A stretch of 64,000 bases of DNA. Source: Variovorax sp. J2L1-78 (lineage in GTDB: Bacteria > Pseudomonadota > Gammaproteobacteria > Burkholderiales > Burkholderiaceae_C). A program made the translations under genes and the position numbers. The notes beneath the pieces are model-generated. The model saw only the letters and a program-made list of their open reading frames with translations. It had not been told where the DNA came from and did not search any database. Shown piece by piece: positions 39,830 to 47,643 of the stretch (the stretch's first letter is position 1; each line of letters begins with the position of its first letter). Where the stretch lies: assembly GCF_030317205.1 (NCBI RefSeq), contig NZ_JASZYB010000002.1, forward strand, positions 176,501 to 240,500, given 5' to 3'.

Positions 39830-40912
39830 TCACGCAGGCGACGCGCCGGCCAGGGTTGGCTGGGCCGAAAGTGTTTGCGTCTGTGCCGACGTGCCGCATG
39901 CGTGGCAGAACTTCGAGAAGGCGCTCTTGCGCGCATCGCAGGCGCCGCAGTGGTCGAACAGGCCGATGCCGCAGTGCGGGCAGAAATCGATCGCCGGGTT
40001 CTTCAGGTCCACCGGGCGCTCGCAGCCGGGGCACACGCTCTTGGCCAGGCGCGCCAGCGCGGTGTCGTAGCTCAGCTCCTCGCGCCGCACGATGTCGGGC
40101 TGCGCCTCGGCCAGCTTCTGGCGCGCCAGGTAGCGGTTGAGCGCGACGATCGCGTAGCGCCCGACCAGCACCGTCAGCACGATGCCCACCACGTAGCGCA
40201 CATAGCCGCCGTAGCTTGGCAGGTAGGGCACCAGCTCGACGAAGAAGGCGAAGAGCGCGAAGAAGATGAAGCCCCAGACGAAGGGCCAGTAGGTGCTCTT
40301 GCGCTTCTTCACGAAGAGCCAGCCCGCCACGAGCAGCAGGGGCAGCGTGAGCGCCAGCCGGTAGCCGAACACGCGCAGCTCGACGCGGCGGTATTCGGCA
40401 CGCAGCTTCTCCTGCGCGTCGGCCTCCAGCACGGCCAGCTTCTGCTGCGCCGCTTCCTGCGCCTGGCGGGCATCGAGCGCGACCTGCTGCTGCGCGTCGA
40501 CCTTCTGCTGCGCCTCGTCTTCCTTCGCCTTCAGCCCGTCGAGCGCACGGGTGCGTGCGATGAGTTCGGCGTCCTGGTCGGGCTGGGCAGTGGCACGGCG
40601 CGTCGCGACCCAGTTGCCGAAGGTCTCGCGGGCCGTGTGGCTGGCCTGCTGGGCGACCGACAGCTTCAGCTCGGCCTGCTCCAGCTCGCGGGCGGCCTGG
40701 CGTTCGGTGCGTTCGGCCTCGCGCACGCCGGCCCGCAAGGGCTCCGCCGCCGCGCGGTCGATGAAGTCGTCCAGCTGCAGGGCCCGTTCGACCTGCGGCA
40801 GGTCGCCCACCAGCGCGCCGCCGAGCCCGATCAGGAAGCTGGCGAACACCACCGCCACCAGCCACAGCCCGCGGCGAAACCATTTCTCCGACAGTCGCAA
40901 AGATTTGCTCAT
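39830..40912 (-). CDS. Membrane protein with coiled coil and double zinc ribbon
   Basis: A 360-residue protein not assigned to a named function. Order: one membrane helix (about 15-38), a long Glu/Gln/Ala-rich coiled coil (about 55-175), three more membrane helices (about 185-205, 215-232, 238-260), then a cytoplasmic C-terminus with four CxxC knuckles (CPGC, CPHC, CGAC, CHAC; about 295-345), which would bind two zinc ions. It follows the DUF2145 gene by 18 bases. The coiled coil between the helices may reach into the periplasm. The architecture suggests a scaffold or stress sensor; that is a guess. Confidence 0.8.
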   Translation of the reverse strand: MSKSLRLSEKWFRRGLWLVAVVFASFLIGLGGALVGDLPQVERALQLDDFIDRAAAEPLRAGVREAERTERQAARELEQAELKLSVAQQASHTARETFGNWVATRRATAQPDQDAELIARTRALDGLKAKEDEAQQKVDAQQQVALDARQAQEAAQQKLAVLEADAQEKLRAEYRRVELRVFGYRLALTLPLLLVAGWLFVKKRKSTYWPFVWGFIFFALFAFFVELVPYLPSYGGYVRYVVGIVLTVLVGRYAIVALNRYLARQKLAEAQPDIVRREELSYDTALARLAKSVCPGCERPVDLKNPAIDFCPHCGIGLFDHCGACDARKSAFSKFCHACGTSAQTQTLSAQPTLAGASPA

Positions 40913-40930
40913 GAATTCTTCCTCGTTGAT

Positions 40931-41824
40931 CTACAGGCCGAGTGTGACCGGCGCCGCACCCAGCCCGCTGCGCTGCAGCCAGGCGAACACCGAATCGGCC
41001 GTGACGGTCTCGATGCGGTCGGACAAGCGCTTGTCGTTCGGATGGTCGTCGAAAGCCACATTGGCCTTGCTCATGCGCCCGCCCAGCCGCGTGAGCGGGC
41101 CGAGCTTGAGCGTGGTCGGCGTGTAGCCCTTCAAGCGCAGCCACGCCTGCGCCTGGCCGCGGTCGGCGATGGTCGACGGCGCCATGGCCAGCGCCAGCGT
41201 CTCGATCACCCACTGGTTCGACTGCTGGTACTTGTCGGCCCACGCATAGCTCACCAGGCTGTAGGCCGGCGTGTGCAGGCGCCCGATGCCATCGACCGGC
41301 GCCACGCCCAGCAGCGCGGACAGTTGCGCCTGCACGGCCGGTGTGGGCACCGACCACGCCGCCTCGTAGCGCCAGGGGTCGTCGAGGAAGAACTCGCCCA
41401 AGCCCTGGCGATAGAGACCGGAGACTGCCGTGCCGCACTGGTTGAGCTTGTGCGCCACGCGCCACGGGCCGGCGTCGGTCTTGTAGGCGATGCCGACGTG
41501 CGACCAGCGCAGCCCGTACTTGCCGAGGTCCTGGCCGGCGCGCGCCAGCAGCACCACGCGCGCACCGCTGGCGTCCAGCGCCTGCGCCGTGCGTTCGGCC
41601 AAGGTCAAGCCCTGCTGCACCTGCTGTGCCGTCGGACGCGCCGGCTCGCACGAGCGGCCCGCGTGCGATTCGGTCGGGAAGAGGAACAGGCCGGCCAGCA
41701 CGACCGCCGCCACGAGCAGCGCGGTGCGCAGCGCCACGCGCATGCGGCAGGGCCAGCGCGCCGCCGCCACGGGGCGCCCGAAGTCGTCGTACCGGCCGAA
41801 GTTGGTGGGCGCGCGCGGGTTCAC
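40931..41824 (-). CDS. DUF2145 protein, probably exported
   Basis: A 297-residue protein with one N-terminal membrane or signal segment (about 33-52, LRTALLVAAVVLAGLFLF) and a large periplasmic domain. The family pattern is visible in RAGQDLGKYGLRWSHVGIAYK and AHKLNQCGTAVSGLYRQGLGEFF; the conserved His and Cys recall NlpC/P60-like peptidases, to which the fold may be related. Start GTG at 41824 overlaps the stop of the gene before it (GTGA). Role unknown. Confidence 0.8.
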   Translation of the reverse strand: MNPRAPTNFGRYDDFGRPVAAARWPCRMRVALRTALLVAAVVLAGLFLFPTESHAGRSCEPARPTAQQVQQGLTLAERTAQALDASGARVVLLARAGQDLGKYGLRWSHVGIAYKTDAGPWRVAHKLNQCGTAVSGLYRQGLGEFFLDDPWRYEAAWSVPTPAVQAQLSALLGVAPVDGIGRLHTPAYSLVSYAWADKYQQSNQWVIETLALAMAPSTIADRGQAQAWLRLKGYTPTTLKLGPLTRLGGRMSKANVAFDDHPNDKRLSDRIETVTADSVFAWLQRSGLGAAPVTLGL

Positions 41825-42258
41825 ATCAGCCTCTCGTTGTGCAGCAGCGCGCGGCCGATGGTGTTGGGAATGAAGGCGATCATCTCGCCCGCGGCCGACA
41901 GCACGACACCGCTGCCGATCACGCTCACCGTGACGACGGTGCCCACCGCAATCGCGCTGCCCTGCGCGGCAGCGCCGGCGAGGTGGACGCTGGCGCGGGC
42001 GCCGTCCGACGCGCGCGCCAGCAGGTAGACGGTGCCCTCGGCCGACGCCTCGACCGCCACCACCGTGAGCGCCGCCCCGCCCACCGACAGGGCCACCGGC
42101 ACGGCCACCACGGCACTGGCGGTGGCGCCCGCCACCGAGGCAGTACCGACCACCGACGCGACCGGCAGCAGCGACAGGGCCGCGGAGGCCTCGCTTTGCG
42201 CCTGCGCCGAGAACACGGTGCAGGCGGCCAGCAGGGAAACAACAAACATCTTTTTCAT
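41821..42258 (-). CDS. Small exported Ala/Val/Ser-rich protein
   Basis: A 145-residue protein with a clear Sec leader (MKKMFVVSLLAACTVFSAQA) and a very low-complexity mature part, rich in Ala, Val, Ser and Gly (residues 24-130), whose alternation suggests beta strands or a membrane hairpin. I recognise no family with confidence. It is translationally coupled to the DUF2145 gene and follows the YiaA/B-like gene by 35 bases. Confidence 0.75.
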   Translation of the reverse strand: MKKMFVVSLLAACTVFSAQAQSEASAALSLLPVASVVGTASVAGATASAVVAVPVALSVGGAALTVVAVEASAEGTVYLLARASDGARASVHLAGAAAQGSAIAVGTVVTVSVIGSGVVLSAAGEMIAFIPNTIGRALLHNERLM

Positions 42259-42293
42259 GGGAGTGCTCCTGGGAAAGAGGGGGATGTCGCGCG

Positions 42294-42779
42294 TCATTCC
42301 GCAGCGCTGTCGGCAGCGCGGGCTTCGCGGCGGCCTTGCAGCCGGGCTTCGGCGAGGTCGGCCTCGTGGCGGTCGCGCAGGGTCTTGGCCAGGGTGAACG
42401 CCGTGCTGATGAGGAACAGCCAGCTCACGCCCAGGAAAGCCTTGTAGGTCTCGTGGATCTCCATGCGCAGCAGGCCCCAGCCGGTCAGCGCCATGGCCGT
42501 GAGGAAGCCGCCCCAGACCACCAGCTTCCACATCGGCGTGTCGCCGGCGGAGCGGGCCGCGCCGTGCTGGTTGTCGCGCACGAACTTCGCCAGCACGAAC
42601 GCCGCCGACAGGCAGAACACGTAGCCCATCACCATGAAGGCGCGGTCGAGCGCCGCACCGGGCAGCCAGCCCAGGCCGATCGCGCAGAGCGACACGGCGA
42701 TGCCGAAGGAGGTCCACACCTGGAACTGCCAGGCCCGCGTGTCGCGCTGAAGGGAGACGGTGGAGGGAAGGTTTTGCAT
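42294..42779 (-). CDS. YiaA/YiaB-like inner membrane protein
   Basis: A 161-residue protein with two copies of the YiaAB two-helix unit: helices at about 18-38, 45-65, 82-102 and 108-128. Copies share the pattern W..G....AM...G (FQVWTSFGIAVSLCAIGLGW; KLVVWGGFLTAMALTGWGLL). The tail is charged. The function of the family is unknown, with links to stress in E. coli. It appears to be the first gene of a leftward operon and has the shared palindrome about 100 bases upstream. Confidence 0.82.
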   Translation of the reverse strand: MQNLPSTVSLQRDTRAWQFQVWTSFGIAVSLCAIGLGWLPGAALDRAFMVMGYVFCLSAAFVLAKFVRDNQHGAARSAGDTPMWKLVVWGGFLTAMALTGWGLLRMEIHETYKAFLGVSWLFLISTAFTLAKTLRDRHEADLAEARLQGRREARAADSAAE

Positions 42780-42874
42780 GAAAGCCTCGCGGCGTTGTGA
42801 AGGTGATCGGATGATCGCCCTCCGCTTGCCGAAAAGGCGCATATCCATGCACCAGACCTCCTACGCAGCGCCAT

Positions 42875-42895
42875 CGGTACCGAATTTCGATACCG
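42875..42895. promoter_or_regulatory. Operator-like palindrome before the YiaA/B-like gene
   Basis: CGGTACCGAATTTCGATACCG, a near-perfect 21-bp palindrome, 95 bases upstream of the YiaA/B-like start. The same motif occurs twice (46450-46469 and 46489-46508) in front of the HTH regulator gene, so it is a likely second target of that regulator. Confidence 0.6.
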
Positions 42896-42905
42896 ACTCG
42901 TCGCC

Positions 42906-43574
42906 TCACATCCGCTGGAGATCGTCCCGGGTGTAGGGCTGCTCGATGCCGGCCAGCCGGACGGCGATGGCTTCGAGCAGGTCCTGCGTGGGCGCCGGCG
43001 CGCCCGGCGTCTGGAACGCCAGCGGCAGCAACAGCCCGAGCAGCATCACCGGCCAGGGCGCCCGGGGCGCCGGCTGACGGCGCACCAGCCACAGGAAAAC
43101 GAGGCAGATCGCGATGCCCAGCAGCAGGCCCGCCGCCACCTCCGACACCGAGTGCGCGAAGATTGCCAGGCGCGAGGCGCCGATGGCCGCGCCCAGGGCC
43201 CAGCCGGCGGCCACCGCCACGCAGCGCAGGGCCGGCGACCGCCGCGCCGCGACCATCCAGAGGGCCACCGACCACACGCTGGTGCTGATCGCCGTGTGGC
43301 CGCTGAACCCGGTGAAGTTGAAACGCGCGCTGCCCAGGCCCCAGCCCATGAAGGCCAGTTTCGACGCCACGATCAGCGCGCCGCCCACACCGAAGGCCAG
43401 GCACCAGCTGAAGGCAGTCCAGCGTCCGCCGCCCGGCGACAGCCACAGCAGCAGCGCGATCAGCACCGACGCCGGCAGCAGCAGCCCGCTGTCGCCCAGC
43501 CAGGTGAAGGCGTGCCAGAACGCCGGCGGCACCGCACCGAGGCCGCCCCAGAAAGCGTCGCGCAGCCCCGCCAT
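42906..43574 (-). CDS. PAP2-family phosphatase-like membrane protein
   Basis: A 222-residue integral membrane protein of the PAP2 type. The SGH motif is at 91-93 (GFSGHTAIS) and the third motif reads SRLAIFAHSVSE at 134-145, with Glu where classical enzymes have Asp; the first K-x6-RP motif is degenerate. This suits a subfamily acting on lipid phosphates or prenyl diphosphates, activity uncertain. Its start overlaps the end of the MFS-acyltransferase gene by one base. Confidence 0.85.
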   Translation of the reverse strand: MAGLRDAFWGGLGAVPPAFWHAFTWLGDSGLLLPASVLIALLLWLSPGGGRWTAFSWCLAFGVGGALIVASKLAFMGWGLGSARFNFTGFSGHTAISTSVWSVALWMVAARRSPALRCVAVAAGWALGAAIGASRLAIFAHSVSEVAAGLLLGIAICLVFLWLVRRQPAPRAPWPVMLLGLLLPLAFQTPGAPAPTQDLLEAIAVRLAGIEQPYTRDDLQRM

Positions 43575-45511
43575 CAGGTCGCGAGCAGCCCGCTGACGCG
43601 CGACTGAAGCGATTCGGGCTGCACCTCGGGCCCGGGGACGGCGGGGCCGACATGCAGACCCACCCGGCTGAACAGCCCGCGGCGGAAGGGCCGCACCATC
43701 GCGACGTTCTGCCCGTCACGCTGCTCGATGCGGCTGAAGAACGAGCCCCACAGGTTGGTCAGCGCCATCGGGATCACGGGCGGTTCGAGGCCCTCGTCAC
43801 GCGCCGCCGCGAGGATCTTCATCACCCCGCCCTTGAAGGGCTGCAGCGTGCCGTCGCGGGTGATCGCGCCCTCGGGGAAGATGGCGAGCAGGTCGCCCTC
43901 GCGCAGCACGTCGACCGCCTGCGCGAAGGCGCGCTCGTAGGCGACCGGGTCGTCCTTCTGCGGTGCGATCGGGATCGCCTTGGCCAGCCTGAAGAGCCAG
44001 CCCAGCACCGGTACGCGGAAGATGCGGTGGTCCATGATGAAGCGGATGGGCCGCGGGCTGGCCGCCATCAGCAGCACCGCATCGATGAAGCTCACGTGGT
44101 TGCACACCAGCACCGCCGCGCCCTCGGTCGGGATGTGCTCGTCGCCGCGGATGCGAAAGCGGTAGATGAAGTGCGACAGCAGCCACGACACGAAGCGCAG
44201 CAGGTATTCGGGCACCAGCATGAAGATGTAGAAGGCCACCACCGCGTTGGCGATGCCGGTGAACAGGAAGATCTGCGGAATGGTGAAGCCGGCCTTGAGC
44301 AGCGCGCCGGCGATGACCGAGCTGGCGATCATGAAGAGCGCGTTGAGGATGTTGTTCGCGGCGATGATGCGGGCGCGGTGCGTCGGCTGGCTGCGCAGCT
44401 GGATCAGCGCGTACATCGGCACGCTGTAGAGGCCGGCGAAGAGCGACAGCAGGCCGAGGTCGGCCATCACCCGCCAGTGCGCCGCCTGCGCCACGAACGC
44501 GCCCAGGCCCATCTCCGGCACCGCCGGCAGGCCGCGCGAGGCGAAATACAGGTCGATCGCGAACACGCTCATGCCGATGGCGCCGAGCGGCACCAGGCCG
44601 ATCTCGACCTGGCGGCGGCTGAGCGTCTCGCACAGCAGCGAGCCGATGCCGATGCCGATCGAGAACACCACCAGCAGCAGCGAGGCGACCTGCTCGTTGC
44701 CGTGCAGCACCTCCTTGGCGAAGCTCGGGAACTGGCTCAGGAAGACCGCGCCGAAGAACCACATCCACGAGATGCCCAGCAGCGAGCGGAACACCACGAT
44801 GTTGCCGTGCGCCAGCTTGAGGTTGCGCCAGGTTTCGCTGAAGGGGTTCCAGTTGACGACCAGGCCCGGGTCGGTGGCGGGCGCCGGGGGAATCGCCTGC
44901 GCCACGCCGCGCCCCACCAGCGCCAGCCCCACGCACGCCACCGCCACCGTCGTGTGGCCCACGCCCGGCAGCGCCACCAGCAGGCCACCGGCCACCTGAC
45001 CGAGCAGGATGGCGACGAAAGTGCCCATCTCGACCATGCCATTGCCGCCGGTGAGCTCGCGCGCGTCGAGCACCTGCGGCAGGTAGGCGAACTTGACCGG
45101 GCCGAACAGCGTGGAATGCAGCCCCATGAGGAAGACGCACCCCAGCAGCACCACCGCGTCGGCCCGCACGAAACCCCAGGCGGCGATCGCCATGATGACG
45201 ATCTCGAGGTTCTTGACGACGCGGATCATCCTCGTCTTGTCGAACTTGTCGGTCAGCTGCCCGGCGGTGGCCGAGAACAGCAGGAAAGGCAGGATGAAGA
45301 GCGCACCGATCGCCAGGCCCGCCATGGCCGGCGGCATCCAGCTCAGCTGGAGCTGGTAGGTCACCATCACGGTGAAGGCGAACTTGAAGAGGTTGTCGTT
45401 GGCCGCGCCGGCGAACTGCGTCCAGAAGAAGGGGGCGAAGCGCCGCTGGCCCAACAGGGCGAACTGGTTCGCGTGGACGTCGGTCGAAGCAGCAGCGGCG
45501 GGTGTCGTCAT
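43574..45511 (-). CDS. MFS transporter fused to PlsC-type acyltransferase
   Basis: A 645-residue inner-membrane protein. Residues about 25-440 form an LplT-like MFS transporter (lysophospholipid flippase relatives). Residues about 450-640 are a 1-acylglycerol-3-phosphate acyltransferase domain with the H-x4-D motif (NHVSFID, 471-477) and FPEGAITRDG (545-554). In enterobacterial Aas/LplT the domains are arranged differently and an acyl-ACP synthetase is attached; none is present here. It should import a lysophospholipid and re-acylate it. Overlaps the ceramidase-like gene by 4 bases. Confidence 0.88.
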   Translation of the reverse strand: MTTPAAAASTDVHANQFALLGQRRFAPFFWTQFAGAANDNLFKFAFTVMVTYQLQLSWMPPAMAGLAIGALFILPFLLFSATAGQLTDKFDKTRMIRVVKNLEIVIMAIAAWGFVRADAVVLLGCVFLMGLHSTLFGPVKFAYLPQVLDARELTGGNGMVEMGTFVAILLGQVAGGLLVALPGVGHTTVAVACVGLALVGRGVAQAIPPAPATDPGLVVNWNPFSETWRNLKLAHGNIVVFRSLLGISWMWFFGAVFLSQFPSFAKEVLHGNEQVASLLLVVFSIGIGIGSLLCETLSRRQVEIGLVPLGAIGMSVFAIDLYFASRGLPAVPEMGLGAFVAQAAHWRVMADLGLLSLFAGLYSVPMYALIQLRSQPTHRARIIAANNILNALFMIASSVIAGALLKAGFTIPQIFLFTGIANAVVAFYIFMLVPEYLLRFVSWLLSHFIYRFRIRGDEHIPTEGAAVLVCNHVSFIDAVLLMAASPRPIRFIMDHRIFRVPVLGWLFRLAKAIPIAPQKDDPVAYERAFAQAVDVLREGDLLAIFPEGAITRDGTLQPFKGGVMKILAAARDEGLEPPVIPMALTNLWGSFFSRIEQRDGQNVAMVRPFRRGLFSRVGLHVGPAVPGPEVQPESLQSRVSGLLAT

Positions 45512-46395
45512 TCGAATGTCCCTGTCGGGGCTCCTCGGACCGTCATGGCAGTGGCGCGTGGATTGTGCCGCAGGGCCGGGCAGGTCAGCCCGTCGACCGC
45601 CCGCAGCACCGGCCAGGCCGCGCAGGCCGCGACCAGGTGCTTGAGCGTGTGGCCCGGGACGATCTGGCCGGTCGCCTCGAAGATCCCGTGATCGCCCAGC
45701 TCGAGGAGTTTTGCCACGGCATAGAAGAAGATGACCGCGCCGAGCTTGAGGCCCATCGCGCCCGGCACCGGCCGGAGCAGGGCGAGCCCCAGCACCAGCG
45801 CCATGCCGCCGAACTGGACCACCGCCCAGGGCAGGACGTCGCCACGCTCGTGGTACACCGCCACCGCCATCAGACCGCCTGCGAAGGCGACGCAGGCGGC
45901 CGGCCAGCCGGCGCGCAGGCTCACCCGCTCGCACACCGCCAGGCCGAGGATGCCGGCGAAGGCGATCGCCATGCCGGCGCGGTCGGCCGCGAGCCGCAGC
46001 GCGTCGGGTTGCAGGTGATAGAAGACCGAGCCGGCCGCGGTGAAGATCAAGCCCGCGAAGAACAGCCAGGCACAGTCCAGCGCGGCGGTCGACCGCAGGC
46101 GCTCATGCAGGGTGTCGAAGCGCCGCAGCCGCCACAGGCCCCAGAGGCCGAAGGCCGCGAACGGCAGGTTGCTCAGCACGTCCATCGCGAAAGGCAGCCC
46201 GCGCCAGGCGCGCGCATCTGCAAAACCCGCACCACCTGCCGCCGAGGGGTCCGGCACGGCCGGCCCGAAGCAGGCGATAAGCACGAAGGCCGCGACGAGC
46301 CAGAGCAGCGCGCGCTCGCGCCCCTCCAGCGGCGGGAGCTGCGGCGCCAGGCGTTGGAACAGCGGCCAGGTCGGGAAGCGCTTGGATCGGTTCAT
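45508..46395 (-). CDS. Ceramidase-like CREST-family membrane protein
   Basis: A 295-residue protein with seven predicted membrane helices. The CREST hydrolase pattern is present: S-x3-YH (AGSVFYHLQPD, about 124-134), the following Asp/Arg in AADRAG, and a C-terminal H-x3-H (GHTLKH, near 255). Such enzymes are zinc-dependent amide or ester hydrolases of membrane lipids (alkaline ceramidase, PGAP3 and others). Substrate unknown. ATG at 46395 is favoured; the longer frame would include the operator. It heads the unit MFS-acyltransferase-PAP2. Confidence 0.78.
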   Translation of the reverse strand: MNRSKRFPTWPLFQRLAPQLPPLEGRERALLWLVAAFVLIACFGPAVPDPSAAGGAGFADARAWRGLPFAMDVLSNLPFAAFGLWGLWRLRRFDTLHERLRSTAALDCAWLFFAGLIFTAAGSVFYHLQPDALRLAADRAGMAIAFAGILGLAVCERVSLRAGWPAACVAFAGGLMAVAVYHERGDVLPWAVVQFGGMALVLGLALLRPVPGAMGLKLGAVIFFYAVAKLLELGDHGIFEATGQIVPGHTLKHLVAACAAWPVLRAVDGLTCPALRHNPRATAMTVRGAPTGTFE

Positions 46396-46449
46396 GGTGG
46401 GCTCCGGTGGTGCGGTGGGAGCGGAATCTAGTTGCCACCGGCACAATTT

Positions 46450-46469
46450 GGCATCGAAAATCGATACGG
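46450..46469. promoter_or_regulatory. Operator-like palindrome, distal site
   Basis: GGCATCGAAAATCGATACGG. With the proximal site it forms a pair 39 bases apart centre to centre, about four helical turns, in the spacer between the ceramidase-like gene and the HTH regulator. Confidence 0.6.
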
Positions 46470-46488
46470 TCTGCCAATCCAAGCCGAA

Positions 46489-46508
46489 CGGTATCGAAAA
46501 TCAGTACC
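46489..46508. promoter_or_regulatory. Operator-like palindrome, proximal site
   Basis: CGGTATCGAAAATCAGTACC, ending 14 bases before the start of the HTH regulator gene and so able to block its transcription or ribosome site. Matches the site at 42875-42895. Confidence 0.6.
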
Positions 46509-46522
46509 AAGGACCTGTCTCC

Positions 46523-47290
46523 ATGAGCACCACCATCGACCTCGTGCAGGCCGTGAAGAACGAACTCAAAAGCGCCCGCATGACCTACGCCGATCTGGCG
46601 CGCGGCCTGGGCATGGCCGAGTCCAGCGTCAAGCGGATGCTGGCCAAGGGCGACATGCCGCTCAGCCGGGTCGACGCGATCTGCCGGGCGCTCAAGATCG
46701 ACTTCGCCGAGCTGGCGCGCCGCGTGGCCGACGCCCAGCCGCTGCTGCGCGAGCTGACGCAGGAGCAGGAGAAGGCGGTGGTGCGCGACAAGAAACTGCT
46801 CCTGGTGGCCATCAACGTGCTGAGCCAATGGACGCTGGAGCAGATCGTGGCGGCCTACCGCATCACCGAGGCCGAGTGCATCGCCTGCCTGGTGCAGCTC
46901 GACCGCATCGGCATCATCGAGCTGCGGCCACTCAACCGATACCGGCTCAAGCTGGCCAAGACCTTCCGCTGGCGGCCGCACGGGCCGGTGATGGACTTCT
47001 TCCGCGAGAACGTGGTGCTCGACTACTACCGCGGCGGTTTCGACGGCCCGGCCGAGGGCCTGCTGCTGGTGCACGGCTCGATCAGCCGGGCGCTGGCGCC
47101 GTCCTTCCTCGAGCGGCTGCAGCGGGTGGCGCAGGACTTCGCGCAGCAGCACCAGACCGACCAGAAGCTCTCGCCCAACGACCGCGAGGGCTACACCCTG
47201 CTGCTGGGCATGCGCAACTGGGAGTTCGAGGCCTTCACCCGCCTGCGCCGCGGCGACGCCAAACCGGCCAAGTCGGGGCGAGAACCCTGA
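46523..47290 (+). CDS. HTH (XRE-type) regulator with second winged-helix-like domain
   Basis: A 255-residue regulator. Residues 8-65 form an XRE-type helix-turn-helix (MTYADLARGLGMAESSVKRM, then LSRVDAICRALKIDFAELARR). Residues about 95-150 look like a second winged helix (QWTLEQIVAAYRITEAEC, LVQLDRIGIIELRPLNRYRL). The rest (about 155-250) is a helical domain of unknown function that might sense a ligand. It is divergent from the lipid-gene unit and preceded by two palindromes. Autoregulation and control of the 39-46 kb block are inferred. Confidence 0.85.
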   Translation: MSTTIDLVQAVKNELKSARMTYADLARGLGMAESSVKRMLAKGDMPLSRVDAICRALKIDFAELARRVADAQPLLRELTQEQEKAVVRDKKLLLVAINVLSQWTLEQIVAAYRITEAECIACLVQLDRIGIIELRPLNRYRLKLAKTFRWRPHGPVMDFFRENVVLDYYRGGFDGPAEGLLLVHGSISRALAPSFLERLQRVAQDFAQQHQTDQKLSPNDREGYTLLLGMRNWEFEAFTRLRRGDAKPAKSGREP

Positions 47291-47357
47291 AAAACAACAA
47301 CGGCACATAGGCCGAATGGCCAGTCGCACCAAATTGTCAACAAGGGTAAACTCTAGG

Positions 47358-47560
47358 TCTGCAGGAGAGCGGGTGTTCCCACCCCACCGTACGCGCAAAC
47401 TCCCATGAACGCCGAGGTGAACCGCATGCCGGTTCGATGACTGCCGTCTATTGATCTAGCCGTCTGGAGAGCCATCGCCCTGGCGCGATGCACCGAAGGA
47501 GCAACCCCGTCGCACGTCGCGTGCGGGCGAATCTCTCAGGTACCAAGGACAGAGGGAGCG
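47358..47560 (+). ncRNA. Tandem glycine riboswitch
   Basis: Two glycine aptamers in series. The second is unmistakable: CTGGAGAG (47464-47471), CACCGAAGGAGCAA (47491-47504) and AATCTCTCAGGTACCAAGGA ending in CAGAGGG (47530-47556). The first has GCAGGAGAGC (47361-47370) and the matching CGCCGAGGTGAACC (47410-47423). A stem GACCAGC with GCTGGTC (47581-47603) lies in the expression platform, 41 bases before the next start. Glycine riboswitches usually switch genes on for glycine breakdown or export. Confidence 0.9.
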
Positions 47561-47643
47561 GCAACCCGAACCCCGGATCCGACCAGCGACCACAGGGCTG
47601 GTCGTGCATCCGCCGTTTGTGCCATCCCACAAGGATTTGGACC

